DNA of 64,000 nucleotides from Microbacterium sp. AK031. GTDB lineage: Bacteria; Actinomycetota; Actinomycetes; Actinomycetales; Microbacteriaceae. Positions 25,034 through 33,390 of this stretch are shown one piece after another (the stretch's first letter is position 1; the number at the start of each line of letters is the position of its first letter). Location: the NCBI RefSeq assembly GCF_024807145.1, contig NZ_JANUCA010000007.1, positions 1 through 64,000 of the forward strand, written 5' to 3'. The notes beneath the pieces are model-generated. The model made no database searches. It saw only the letters and a program-made list of their open reading frames with translations, and was not told where the DNA came from. The position numbers and the translations under genes were made by a program.

Positions 25034-26317
25034 CTACTCGGCTGCCGGCGGCGTGGCGCAGATGGCGTTGTCGGTGATGGCCTGGTGATACTGCTCGGCT
25101 GTGAAGGGCAGGCCGAACTCCGGCGCCGTCTCCCCGGCGGCTGGCGGCACCTTTGAAGCGATCGCAGCGAGCTCCCAGGCGAGATATGCGGCCGGTGAGC
25201 TGCCCGCAGTGGAGTTGTTCAGCACGACCGCCACCGTGAATCCGGTCGTCGGGTCGGAGTAGGCAGCGGTCGCATAGCCGGGCGTCCATCCGTGCTGGCC
25301 GACGAGCGGCCCGACCAGGAAGGCACCGCCGGTGGCCTGATACCAGGAAGGCGCACCTCCGTACGCGGGGAGCGGAGTCGAGAAGCGGCCGGGCTTTGCC
25401 CCCTCGTCGCGCAGACCCTGGCGCGCTATCGCCTGAACGTACCGGCCCAGGTCATCGATCGTCGAGACGACGCCGGAATCGGTGAATCCCGTGCTCGCGG
25501 ACATTACCGTGATCTCAGAGCGCGCAGCGCAGTCGACCCCGCCCTCGATGGTGGGTAGATAGGTGCCGCTCAGCGCGATGTCACCGGGAGCGGCCGCCTT
25601 GGGGCCGGGGAGCGATGTGTCAGCGAGCTCCAGCGGAGTGGTCACGTATTCGGCTATGAGTTCGGAGGCGCTCTTGCCTGCAGCCCGCTCCAGCGCCAGC
25701 CCGAGCAGCAGGTAGCCGGCATCCGAGTCACGATACGTCGTGTGCGGAGTCACCGGATCCTGGCCGAGCCCGAACGACGCCAGCTCCAACGCCGGCCACA
25801 CCCGTTCCGGCGTGTTGAACCACATGCCCTTCACTGTCGCCTCTGATGAACCGATACCACTGGTGCCGTTGCAGAGGTCGAGCAGCGTGATGTCCTCGAG
25901 GTGCGCGACGCCGGAGACGTACTCTGGAACTGAGGCGTCGAGTTCGACCACGTCGTCATCCACGAGGCCGTACAGGACATCGCAGGTCATCATCCGTGTG
26001 ACGTCAGCGATGCGGAAGGTCATGTCTGTCGTGATCTCGGACTGATCTTCGACCGACTGCGTGCCGAGGCCGGTGACCCAGGTACCGCTCCATGGCACCC
26101 ACACCCCGACGATCGCGCCCGTCGCGCCGGTCGTGACCATCGCGTTCTCGACAGCCGCCTGCAGCTGCGCTGTGGTCTCATCCGGCAGGGCGGCATCGAC
26201 CTGCTCTGGTGGCGTGTAGGAGAAGGAATCCTCTGCGGCGCAGCCGGTGAGGACGAGCGCGAGCGCAGCGGCGCCTGCGGCGGCGGCACGCCAGCGGCGC
26301 GACGAGAGATGATGCAT
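25034..26317 (-). CDS. Serine beta-lactamase-fold lipoprotein lacking SxxK
   Basis: A 427-residue lipoprotein with lipobox LTGC (23-26). The body follows the class C beta-lactamase/DD-peptidase family: the segment FRIADVTRMMTCDVLYGLVDD (101-121) aligns with the usual FRIGSVTK helix, GTSGI at 151-155, YRDSDAGYLLLGLALE at 195 onward, and GQHGWTPGYATA for the HxG box. The catalytic Ser and Lys are Asp105 and Arg108, and the YxN Asn is Asp197. It is therefore probably not an acyl-enzyme hydrolase. A TAGACT -10 lies about 32 bases upstream of the start (26349-26354). Confidence 0.8.
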   Translation of the reverse strand: MHHLSSRRWRAAAAGAAALALVLTGCAAEDSFSYTPPEQVDAALPDETTAQLQAAVENAMVTTGATGAIVGVWVPWSGTWVTGLGTQSVEDQSEITTDMTFRIADVTRMMTCDVLYGLVDDDVVELDASVPEYVSGVAHLEDITLLDLCNGTSGIGSSEATVKGMWFNTPERVWPALELASFGLGQDPVTPHTTYRDSDAGYLLLGLALERAAGKSASELIAEYVTTPLELADTSLPGPKAAAPGDIALSGTYLPTIEGGVDCAARSEITVMSASTGFTDSGVVSTIDDLGRYVQAIARQGLRDEGAKPGRFSTPLPAYGGAPSWYQATGGAFLVGPLVGQHGWTPGYATAAYSDPTTGFTVAVVLNNSTAGSSPAAYLAWELAAIASKVPPAAGETAPEFGLPFTAEQYHQAITDNAICATPPAAE

Positions 26318-26416
26318 GAGGGTGGCTCCCGGATGATTTGTGTTCCCGAGTCTAAAGCGCACATCCCGAAAGACATCATCCGCGACCGCCGCTCGCGGGA
26401 GACGTACAGTGATCAC

Positions 26417-26731
26417 GTGCCCCACTCCTTCGAATCCGACGTCGTCGCCGCCATCCTCCACCACATGAACGACGACCACGCCGACGACAACCTGCTCATC
26501 GCGCGCGCCTTCGCCACAGCATCCGATCTTGAGATCACGCACGCCGCGATGACCGATCTCGACGGCGATGGCGGCGTCTGGCAGATCACACGCGCCGGCC
26601 TTCCGGAGGAGCTGCGCGTTCCGTGGCCGGGCGGCGAGATCTCCGAGCGACCGGCAGTGCGCCGCGAGGTCGTGGCGCTGTACGACGCCGCGTGCGAGAG
26701 GCTGGGCATCGAGCCGCGGCCGCACGCCTGA
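26417..26731 (+). CDS. DUF2470 domain protein
   Basis: A 104-residue protein opening with DVVAAILHHMNDDHADDNLLIARAF, the start of the DUF2470 domain. That domain usually sits at the C-terminus of split-barrel HugZ-type heme-binding or heme-degrading proteins; here it stands alone. GTG 26417 has TACAGT six bases upstream, predicting a leaderless mRNA. The heme oxygenase gene follows after 46 bp with its own promoter. The pairing suggests a shared role in heme use. Confidence 0.85.
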   Translation: MPHSFESDVVAAILHHMNDDHADDNLLIARAFATASDLEITHAAMTDLDGDGGVWQITRAGLPEELRVPWPGGEISERPAVRREVVALYDAACERLGIEPRPHA

Positions 26732-26748
26732 GACATCCGCACTTCTCC

Positions 26749-26767
26749 TTAAGTTAGGATGCCCTTA
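26749..26767 (+). promoter_or_regulatory. IdeR/DtxR-like iron box over the heme oxygenase promoter
   Basis: TTAAGTTAGGATGCCCTTA matches the 19-bp DtxR/IdeR consensus at 14 positions by my alignment (left half TTANGTTAGG nearly perfect, right half weaker). It ends on the -10 TACACT (26766-26771), so bound repressor would block transcription in iron-replete cells. hmuO of Corynebacterium is DtxR-controlled, which supports the reading. Confidence 0.6.
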
Positions 26768-26777
26768 CACTGAGGGC

Positions 26778-27425
26778 ATGGCTGAAATCCTCTCCTTCTC
26801 CGCTGCTCTGCGCGAGCGCTCCGCCGGCTCCCACTCACGCAGCGAGCACGCCGGGTTCATGTCCGACCTGCTCAAGGGCGAGGGGTCGCGTGAGGACTAC
26901 ATCGCCCTCGTCGCACAGCACTACTTCATCTACGAAGCCCTCGAAGGCGTCGGCGAGCGCATGCGCAAGGAGCCGGTGGCTGCGGTGTTCATCAGCGATA
27001 AGCTGACCCGCCTTCCCGCCCTCGAGGCGGATCTCGAGTTCCTCATCGGGCCTGACTGGCGAAGCACCATCACCCCGCTGCCGACGACGCAGCGCTACGT
27101 CGACCGCATCAACGAAGTCGGATCGACGTGGGTGGGCGGTTTCGTCGCACACCACTACACCCGCTACCTCGGCGACCTCTCCGGCGGCATCTTCATCGGA
27201 CGCGTCATGCAGCGCCGGTTCGGCTTCGAGACCAACGGTGTCGGCTTCTACCTGTTCGACGACATCGCCGACCCCAACGCATTCAAGGACGTCTACCGCG
27301 AACAGCTGGATGCCGCGCCCTGGGACGACGCGGAGCGCGAGCGCGTGATCGACGAGGTTCTGCTGGCATACCAGTTCAACACCGACCTGTTCCTCGACCT
27401 CGATCGGATGCGGGCTGCCGCCTAG
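26778..27425 (+). CDS. hmuO: Heme oxygenase (biliverdin-producing)
   Basis: A 215-residue heme oxygenase. The proximal His is probably His19 in GSHSRSEH; HYFIYEALEGVGERM and the distal-helix GGFVAHHYTRYLGDLSGG are diagnostic. It opens heme to biliverdin, CO and iron in the cytosol, releasing iron. ATG 26778 is preceded by TACACT and six bases, so the mRNA is probably leaderless. An IdeR/DtxR-like box overlaps the promoter. The gene ends four bases into the convergent helicase gene. Confidence 0.95.
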   Translation: MAEILSFSAALRERSAGSHSRSEHAGFMSDLLKGEGSREDYIALVAQHYFIYEALEGVGERMRKEPVAAVFISDKLTRLPALEADLEFLIGPDWRSTITPLPTTQRYVDRINEVGSTWVGGFVAHHYTRYLGDLSGGIFIGRVMQRRFGFETNGVGFYLFDDIADPNAFKDVYREQLDAAPWDDAERERVIDEVLLAYQFNTDLFLDLDRMRAAA

Positions 27426-28813
27426 GCCTTCACCTCGGGCGTCGACGCCCTCTCCCACGCTTCGCGCATGAAGCGGCGCACGTCCTCATCGACCCTGATG
27501 TCGCTGGGACGCAGCGGCCGGGAGAGATAGAGACCGTCCAGCGAAGTCAAGCGCGAGAGCGCCACATAGGTCTGCCCCGGCGCGAACGCCCCTCCGCCGA
27601 GGTCGACGATCGCCCGGTCGTAGGTCTTGCCCTGCGACTTGTGGATCGTGACGGCCCACGCCAGCCGCAGCGGGAACTGCAGGAACTCCGCGATCACATC
27701 GCGGCTGAGCGTCTTGGTGTTCTGATCGTAGGAGTACCGGAACCTCTCCCACACCGCAGGCTCGACGTCCACATCTTCACCGTCGATCTCCACTCGCACC
27801 GAACCGCCGAGGATGCGCTTCACCGTGCCGATCGTGCCGTTGACCCAGCGTGGAGGCTCGCCCGTCATCGAGACGTCGTTGCGCAGGAACATCACCTGGG
27901 CGCCGATCTTGAGCTTGAGCTCTGAGTCTGCGGGATATGACGCATCCCCGCGCCCGAAGTCGCCGTTTATCTCCGCCCGTGCGGTCTGCTCCTTGCCCGG
28001 CAGAGCCGCGAGATGGCGGCGGTTGATGTTGTTGACGATGTCGTTGCGCGTCGCGAGCGTGATCATCGGCACCTCGCCGGGCTCGGGTTCGGGAGGCGTG
28101 CGCGCGCCCTGTGCGTTCAGGATGCCGGCGATCTCCGCCGTCACCCGCCCGTAACGCACCGCGTTCAGCATCGCCTTGAAGCCGTCATCCGCCTGCCGAT
28201 GGATCTGCACCAGCTCGCGCACGTGCAATTCGGCCCCGTGCCTGCCGAGATCGATGAGTCCATCCGACTCGCCCATCGTCGCGCCCGCCCACACCTTCGC
28301 GTCGAAGAACCAGAACGACCGGTAGTGATCCTGCACATAGCGAAGCTCATCGCCGCGAGGAGGCACCGGCGCCAACTGATACGGGTCGCCGAACATCACC
28401 ACCTGCACGCCGCCGAACGGCTCAGCGCGTCGCCCCCTGGCCTGACGCAGGGCCCGATCCATGCCGTCCATCAGGTCGGCGTTCACCATCGAGACCTCAT
28501 CGATCACGAGCGTGTCTATCGCGTTGAGGATGCGGCGGGTGGCGTCGTTCTGCTCGATCTCGCTCTCGGCGATGAGGCCGATCGGAAGGCGGAACAGCGA
28601 GTGGATCGTCTGCCCCTCGACGTTGAGCGCCGCGACCCCGGTCGGCGCGCAGATCGCGATCTGCTTCTCGGTGTTCCACGCGAAGTACTGCAGCAACGTC
28701 GATTTGCCCGTGCCGGCGCGGCCCGTGATGAAGACATGCTCCCTGGTGTCCTCGATGAGGCGGAACAGCTCCTGCTGCTCGGTGGACAGGGCGGGAAGAG
28801 ACACGACTCTCAT
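27422..28813 (-). CDS. Pif1/RecD-like AAA helicase
   Basis: A 463-residue SF1 helicase. Walker A is ITGRAGTGKST (about 29-39), motif Ia APTGVAALNVEGQTIHSLF, Walker B LVIDEVSMV, motif III FGDPYQLAPVP, and C-terminal AWAVTIHKSQGKTYDRAIVDLGGGAF plus YVALSRLTSLDGLYLSRPL. These are the Pif1/RecD2-type DNA helicase motifs; no nuclease domain is present. It probably unwinds DNA 5' to 3' in repair or replication. ATG 28813 is chosen because earlier in-frame codons are unlike protein. It is convergent with hmuO (four-base overlap). Confidence 0.9.
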   Translation of the reverse strand: MRVVSLPALSTEQQELFRLIEDTREHVFITGRAGTGKSTLLQYFAWNTEKQIAICAPTGVAALNVEGQTIHSLFRLPIGLIAESEIEQNDATRRILNAIDTLVIDEVSMVNADLMDGMDRALRQARGRRAEPFGGVQVVMFGDPYQLAPVPPRGDELRYVQDHYRSFWFFDAKVWAGATMGESDGLIDLGRHGAELHVRELVQIHRQADDGFKAMLNAVRYGRVTAEIAGILNAQGARTPPEPEPGEVPMITLATRNDIVNNINRRHLAALPGKEQTARAEINGDFGRGDASYPADSELKLKIGAQVMFLRNDVSMTGEPPRWVNGTIGTVKRILGGSVRVEIDGEDVDVEPAVWERFRYSYDQNTKTLSRDVIAEFLQFPLRLAWAVTIHKSQGKTYDRAIVDLGGGAFAPGQTYVALSRLTSLDGLYLSRPLRPSDIRVDEDVRRFMREAWERASTPEVKA

Positions 28814-28885
28814 GGTACGTCCCCGCTCGGCATCACGGTCCACGGCGCTCGGCACTGTCTCAGGCCGCTCTCCTAGACTGACGCC

Positions 28886-29944
28886 ATGGATCGCCCTCAG
28901 CCGACGTCGCCGCGGCGTCGACGCCTCTGGGTCGATCTCACGACGCTCGCCGTCGTCGGCGTCCTGCTCCTCGGCGCGATCGGTGCCGGAGGTACTGCGC
29001 TGTACAAGGAGTACTACGGTCCCGGCGCCTTCGTGACGCGATACCTCGATCTGCTGGCCTCCGGTCGCGCCGCCGATGCGCTGCGGGTTCCGGGCGTAGC
29101 CATCGACCGCGCGACCCTCGCGGATGCAGCGATCGAGTCGACGGCGTCCGAGGCGCTGCTGCGCCAGGCGGCACTCGCCCCCCTCAGCGAGATCGACGTC
29201 GTCAAGGAGGTGACCGTCGACGGGGTCACCTCGGTGACCGTGTCCTATGTCGCAGGTTCTCATCCCGGCACGAGCACCTTCGAGGTGAAGCAGGACGGCT
29301 GGGTCGGCGTGACCCCCGACTGGCGATTCGCCCGCACACCTCTGGCCGCGATCTCACTCAATGTGCTCGGCGCCGACCAGTTCGCGGTCAACGGCTTCGA
29401 GATCGATCGACGCCAGGTGTCCTCCGCCGGGGTGGAGGCCTCCCCGACCGACCCTGTGTCGATGCTGGTGTTCACGCCCGGTCTGTACTCGGTGACCGTC
29501 GACACGGCGATCTCCACGTCCCCCGGGGTCAGCATCCTCGCCGACTCCCCGCTCATCCAAACCCCTGTCGACATTCAGACGGCGCCGACCGAGGAGTTCC
29601 TCGAGGTCGTGCAGACACGCGTCGAGGAGTTCCTCACGGAGTGCACGACCCAGCAGGTGCTGCAGCCGACGGCCTGCCCGTTCGGGCTCGAGGTGCAGAA
29701 CCGCATCGAGAATCTGCCGATCTGGTCGATCGCCCAGCAGCCGAAGGTCACAGTCGAACCGGACGGTGCGCACTGGATGATCCCCGCGACCGAGGCCGTC
29801 GCGCACATCGAGGTCGACATCCGCTCGCTCTTCGACGGCTCGATCGAACACGTGTCAGAGGATGTCCCCTTCAGGGTGAACGGCACGATCGCGATCCTCC
29901 CGGACGGCTCGGCGTCCATCCGCGTCGGATCCGCGGGAGCGTGA
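28886..29944 (+). CDS. Membrane-anchored protein of unknown function
   Basis: A 352-residue protein I do not recognise. A basic N-terminus (RRRRLWVD) is followed by one transmembrane helix (about 17-40), then a beta-rich extracellular part. YYGPGAFVTRYLDLLASGRAADALRVPGV resembles the helical start of NTF2/Mce-associated-like domains. Two cysteines (in ECTTQQ and TACPFG, about residues 252 and 264) could form a disulfide. ATG 28886 has TAGACT six bases upstream. It lies divergent from the helicase and convergent to CopD-CtaG. Confidence 0.75.
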   Translation: MDRPQPTSPRRRRLWVDLTTLAVVGVLLLGAIGAGGTALYKEYYGPGAFVTRYLDLLASGRAADALRVPGVAIDRATLADAAIESTASEALLRQAALAPLSEIDVVKEVTVDGVTSVTVSYVAGSHPGTSTFEVKQDGWVGVTPDWRFARTPLAAISLNVLGADQFAVNGFEIDRRQVSSAGVEASPTDPVSMLVFTPGLYSVTVDTAISTSPGVSILADSPLIQTPVDIQTAPTEEFLEVVQTRVEEFLTECTTQQVLQPTACPFGLEVQNRIENLPIWSIAQQPKVTVEPDGAHWMIPATEAVAHIEVDIRSLFDGSIEHVSEDVPFRVNGTIAILPDGSASIRVGSAGA

Positions 29945-29948
29945 GCCC

Positions 29949-31952
29949 TCAGCCCTCTCGCGCCGCCTGACGGGCGTCTCGCTCGGCGAGGGCGGCGAGC
30001 TGGGCGTTGTACTCCTCGAGCTCCGCGTCGCCGGTGCGGTCGGCGTGGCGGTCGCCTCGTCGCTGCACCTTGGTGTCATCGCGGCTCCACTGGATCGCCA
30101 CGGTGATCGCGACGATCAGAGTGGGAATCTCGCCGATCGACCAGGCGATGCCGCCGCCGAGGTACTGGTCCTCCATCGGCGTCGGACCCCAGGTGCGCCC
30201 CATCGAGCCGAACCACTCGGCGACCATGAGCCCCTCCTGCATCATGATCGCGATTCCGAAGAACGCGTGCATCGCCATGACCGCGATCAGGGTGATCAGC
30301 CGACCCGGATATGGCAGCCGGTACGGCACCGGGTCGATGCCGACCAGGCTCATGACGAACAGGTAGCCGGAGATCAGGAAGTGGATGACCATCCACTCGT
30401 GCCCGAGATGCTCGTACATCGACCATCGCACGAGGTCGGTGAAGTAGAAGGCCCATAGCGATCCGATGAAGATGCCGGCCGCGACGAACGGGTGGGTGAC
30501 GACACGGGAGAACGGGGAATGCACCGCCCACATGATCCACTCCCGCCCGCCGCGGGTGCCGTCATCGCGCTTGTGGATCGCGCGCAGCGCTAGGGTGATC
30601 GGGGCTCCGGAGACCAGCAGCAGGGGGATCGCCATCGTGAGCATCATGTGCCCGAGCATGTGGACGCTGAAGAGATAATCCTGGTACAGGTTGATCGGGC
30701 CGCAGGTCACCCAGACGAGCATGATCAGCCCGAGCACCCAGAACGCCGTGCGGTGGATCGGCCAGCGGTCGCCGCGGCTGTGCATGCGCCAGACGCCCGC
30801 GAGGTAGAAGAACAGTCCGAGGGCTGCCCCCATCGCCCAGAGGATGTCGATGTCCCAGCCCGTGAACCACATGTCGAGCGTGAACTCGGGCGGCAGCGGG
30901 GAGTCGGTGAGCAGCTCGGCCGGCGTCTTCAGGATCGCGGCGGTCTCTCCGGTCGGCGGAGGCGTGCGCGCCAGCGCCGCGGCGGCTCCCGACGCCAGCC
31001 CCATCAGGGCGACTTCGCAGAGCACCAGCATCCAGAACCAGCGCGAAGCGTTCTCGCCACCCAGCCGTGGGATAAGGCGCGCGCGGTACCAGGCGCCGAG
31101 CAGGCCCATGCCGCCGAGCAGCACGGCCTTGGCGATGATGATGAGGCCGTAAGGGGTCCAGAGTCCGTCCCAGCCGCCGAGGCCGACGGTCGAGCGCATG
31201 ATGCCGGACACGGCGACGACGAAGAACGCGGCGATCGCGAGGCTCGAGTAGCGACGAACGAGGGCCGTCTGGTCGATGTCATGCCCGCGCAGGACGACCA
31301 GCAGGATGAGACCACCCAGCCAGACGGCGGCGCCGACCGTGTGCAGCAGGATCGAATTGACGGCTATGACGTGACCGGCGAGCTCGCCGGAGTGGCCCTG
31401 GTTCGCCATCGGGAGCAGGGATGCCGCGGCGATGCCCGCAGTGATGAGAGTGGGCGTCCAGCTGCGCCAAGCGAAGGCGAGGATCGTGACCAGTGCGCCC
31501 ATGATGGTCGTGATCAGCCAGGCCTGGCCGAGAGGCAGCGTGAGCAGGAAGCGTCCGAGCTGCTCGCCGAACTGCTGCTCGAGACTGAGCTGCACGTTGA
31601 AGGCGCCAAGGAAGGTCAGGAACGCGGTCGCGGCGGAGGACACGGTGAACACGGCTGCGCCGATGGATGCCGTGTCCAGCGCCGTCTCGAACGGCTTCTC
31701 TCCCGCCCGAAGGGCGAACAGCGCCAGCACCATCGAGCCGATCATGACGGCTGCGCTGATGTTGTTCACCATTCGCGCAGCCGGCAGTCCCCAGCGCACG
31801 AAGGGCCCCGCATCGCCGATCAGCAGCGGTGCCGCTCCCCCGCCGAACTGCAGGGCGACCACGAGGGCGACGACAGCAGCCACGGCGAGGATCACGAGAC
31901 CGGCCGCACGGTACGCCGACGCACGTGCGGTGCGCAGGCCGGGAGAAGTCAC
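29949..31952 (-). CDS. CopD-CtaG fusion membrane protein
   Basis: A 667-residue, roughly 15-helix protein in two parts. Residues ~15-350 form a CopD-like copper-import domain (HTVGAAVWLGGLILL, with an intramembrane His). Residues ~365-610 form a caa3-type CtaG-like assembly factor (HMLGHMMLTMAIPLLLVSGAPITLALRAI). The tail has a charged region. Such fusions are common in actinobacteria and supply copper to cytochrome oxidase. GTG 31952 has TAGGCT six bases upstream, with GGAAGG between. It is convergent with the preceding unknown gene. Confidence 0.92.
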   Translation of the reverse strand: MTSPGLRTARASAYRAAGLVILAVAAVVALVVALQFGGGAAPLLIGDAGPFVRWGLPAARMVNNISAAVMIGSMVLALFALRAGEKPFETALDTASIGAAVFTVSSAATAFLTFLGAFNVQLSLEQQFGEQLGRFLLTLPLGQAWLITTIMGALVTILAFAWRSWTPTLITAGIAAASLLPMANQGHSGELAGHVIAVNSILLHTVGAAVWLGGLILLVVLRGHDIDQTALVRRYSSLAIAAFFVVAVSGIMRSTVGLGGWDGLWTPYGLIIIAKAVLLGGMGLLGAWYRARLIPRLGGENASRWFWMLVLCEVALMGLASGAAAALARTPPPTGETAAILKTPAELLTDSPLPPEFTLDMWFTGWDIDILWAMGAALGLFFYLAGVWRMHSRGDRWPIHRTAFWVLGLIMLVWVTCGPINLYQDYLFSVHMLGHMMLTMAIPLLLVSGAPITLALRAIHKRDDGTRGGREWIMWAVHSPFSRVVTHPFVAAGIFIGSLWAFYFTDLVRWSMYEHLGHEWMVIHFLISGYLFVMSLVGIDPVPYRLPYPGRLITLIAVMAMHAFFGIAIMMQEGLMVAEWFGSMGRTWGPTPMEDQYLGGGIAWSIGEIPTLIVAITVAIQWSRDDTKVQRRGDRHADRTGDAELEEYNAQLAALAERDARQAAREG

Positions 31953-32042
31953 CCTTCCAGCCTAAGCGCGCACGGCGTAGCGAAAGCACGGTCCTCTCAG
32001 CATCACTCCGCGCAGCCGCCCCGCACAGCCCGCCGCCACCAT

Positions 32043-32104
32043 AGCGCGAAGGCCGCCCCCATCAAAGCGCGAAGGCCGCCCCCATCATGCGGGGGCGGCC
32101 TTCG
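32043..32104 (-). terminator. Terminator of the HU gene with a duplicated arm
   Basis: GGGGGCGGCCTTCG (32091-32104) can pair with CGAAGGCCGCCCCC at 32070-32083, immediately beside it, or with an identical copy at 32047-32060. The two arms belong to a tandem repeat of 22 bases (32043-32064 and 32066-32087). The hairpin lies just downstream of the leftward HU stop codon. Confidence 0.75.
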
Positions 32105-32116
32105 AGAGGAGCGGTC

Positions 32117-32404
32117 TTACTTGACGGCTGCCTTGAGCTTGGAACCAGCGGTCACCTTGACGCGCTTGCCGGCCGGGATCTTGATCTCGGCGCCGGTCTG
32201 CGGGTTGCGGCCCGTGCGAGCTGCGGTGTCGACCTGCTCGAACGAGATCCAGCCCGGGATCGAGACCTTGCTGCCCTTGGCGACAGCGTCGGAGACGGTG
32301 CCGAAGAGTGCGTCGAGGACACCGGAGACGGTGGCCTGGCTCTGGCCAGTGGCGCTTGCGATGCTCGCGACGAGCTCGGTCTTGGTGATGGACTTGTCAG
32401 CCAT
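32117..32404 (-). CDS. hup: HU-family nucleoid protein
   Basis: A 95-residue histone-like protein. MADKSITKTELVASIASATG starts the dimerisation helices; GSKVSIPGWISFEQ and RTGRNPQTGAEIKIPA form the DNA-binding beta arms, ending LKAAVK. There is no long Lys/Ala-rich C-terminal tail of the mycobacterial type. ATG 32404 follows GGAGGATGAC; the ATG at 32422 is less likely. A small GCGACA-AAG-TGTCGC hairpin lies immediately upstream of the ribosome site. Confidence 0.96.
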   Translation of the reverse strand: MADKSITKTELVASIASATGQSQATVSGVLDALFGTVSDAVAKGSKVSIPGWISFEQVDTAARTGRNPQTGAEIKIPAGKRVKVTAGSKLKAAVK

Positions 32405-32409
32405 GTCAT

Positions 32410-32430
32410 CCTCCAGCGACAAAGTGTCGC
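32410..32430 (-). promoter_or_regulatory. Hairpin next to the HU ribosome-binding site
   Basis: GCGACA (32416-32421) and TGTCGC (32425-32430) form a six-pair stem with a three-base loop. On the mRNA it ends two bases before the GGAGG of the HU gene. It could limit ribosome access or stabilise the 5' end; the effect is untested. Confidence 0.4.
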
Positions 32431-32632
32431 ATCGTTATGGTTCGGGAGGCGGATGCCGCCCGCTGGTCGAGTGACCGCCTCGAATGTATCAACCACTGCC
32501 CACATTTCCGCGTCATTTCGCGGGTTTTGGGGTTTTCATAGGCGTGTCGCACCACTTTCGTCACTCCAGTCACAGATTTCGCTTGTCTTCCCCGCATCTT
32601 CCACGCAGAGTCGACCCACCCGGGATACGCAG

Positions 32633-32664
32633 AAGGGGCGAGGATCCGAAGATCCTCGCCCCTT
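32633..32664 (-). terminator. Terminator hairpin after rpsN
   Basis: AAGGGGCGAGGATC (32633-32646) pairs perfectly with GATCCTCGCCCCTT (32651-32664) around a tetraloop that reads TTCG on the transcribed strand. It lies 11 bases after the leftward rpsN stop; no T run follows. Confidence 0.85.
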
Positions 32665-32675
32665 GAAAGCGTTGC

Positions 32676-32981
32676 CTACCAGCTCGACTTGGTGATGCCG
32701 GGCAGTTCGCCACGGTGTGCCATGTCGCGGAAGCGCACACGCGAGATGCCGAACTTCGTCAGCATGCCACGGGGGCGGCCGTCGATGGCGTCACGCGAAC
32801 GCACGCGCACCGGCGATGCGTTGCGCGGCAGCTTCTGCAGGCCGAGACGAGCAGCCTCGCGGGCCTCGTCGGTCGCGGTCGGGTCGACCAGGGTCTTCTT
32901 CAGCTCGGCACGACGGGCAGCGTAGCGCTCGACGACGACCTTGCGCTGCTCGTTGCGAGCGATCTTGCTCTTCTTCGCCAT
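32676..32981 (-). CDS. rpsN: Ribosomal protein S14 (zinc-free type)
   Basis: A 101-residue S14 of the long class. [27 protein letters not shown] and [32 protein letters not shown] are family landmarks. The CxxC zinc knuckle of short S14 is absent. It is the third gene of rpmB-rpmG-rpsN, separated from rpmG by two bases. In several actinobacteria zinc-free paralogues of this set are repressed by Zur; whether this is the only S14 copy cannot be seen here. Confidence 0.97.
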   Translation of the reverse strand: MAKKSKIARNEQRKVVVERYAARRAELKKTLVDPTATDEAREAARLGLQKLPRNASPVRVRSRDAIDGRPRGMLTKFGISRVRFRDMAHRGELPGITKSSW

Positions 32982-32983
32982 GT

Positions 32984-33154
32984 TTAGCGCTCCTCGCGGA
33001 AATCGACGTGCTTGCGGACGACCGGGTCGTACTTCTTCAGCACGAGACGGTCGGGGGTGTTGCGACGGTTCTTCTTGGTCACGTACGTGAACCCGGTGCC
33101 TGCCGTCGAACGCAGCTTGATGATCGGACGGATGTCCTGGGACTTCTTAGCCAT
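32984..33154 (-). CDS. rpmG: Ribosomal protein L33 (zinc-free type)
   Basis: A 56-residue L33: it begins [20 protein letters not shown], continues [19 protein letters not shown] and ends HVDFREER. The four cysteines of zinc-binding L33 are absent. It is shorter than common annotation cut-offs. Its ATG overlaps the last base of the rpmB stop (TAATG), so translation is coupled to rpmB; rpsN follows after two bases. Confidence 0.97.
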   Translation of the reverse strand: MAKKSQDIRPIIKLRSTAGTGFTYVTKKNRRNTPDRLVLKKYDPVVRKHVDFREER

Positions 33155-33390
33155 TAGAGCTTCACACCCTTCGCCTTGAGGTCCTTGACGACGTTCTCGA
33201 TGCCGCGGACGTCGATCACCTTGATGCCCTTGGCGGACACGTTCAACGTGATCTTACGGCCGAGCGACGGCACGAAATAGGTCTTCTTCTGCACGTTCGG
33301 GTCGAAGCGACGCTTCGTCCGGCGGTGCGAGTGCGAGATGTTGTGACCGAAGCCGGGAACAGCTCCTGTCACCTGGCACACTGCTGCCAT
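33154..33390 (-). CDS. rpmB: Ribosomal protein L28
   Basis: A 78-residue L28: [29 protein letters not shown], then [21 protein letters not shown]. One Cys remains at position 5, but the paired CxxC motifs of zinc-binding L28 are missing. ATG 33390 follows AAGGAGT. It heads rpmB-rpmG-rpsN behind a long structured leader of about 145 bases. Confidence 0.97.
   Translation of the reverse strand: MAAVCQVTGAVPGFGHNISHSHRRTKRRFDPNVQKKTYFVPSLGRKITLNVSAKGIKVIDVRGIENVVKDLKAKGVKL

Noticed and set aside
25034..26317. Beta-lactam resistance enzyme
   Set aside because: The catalytic SxxK is replaced by DVTR and the YxN asparagine is absent, so hydrolysis is unlikely.
32043..32087. Tandem 22-base repeats considered as a CRISPR fragment
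   Set aside because: Only two copies with one base between them, no spacers, and each forms a terminator arm.
30648..32474. 608-codon rightward frame opposite CopD-CtaG
   Set aside because: Extreme His/Arg/Glu/Gln bias typical of the antisense of a hydrophobic gene; the CopD-CtaG protein on the other strand has clear motifs.
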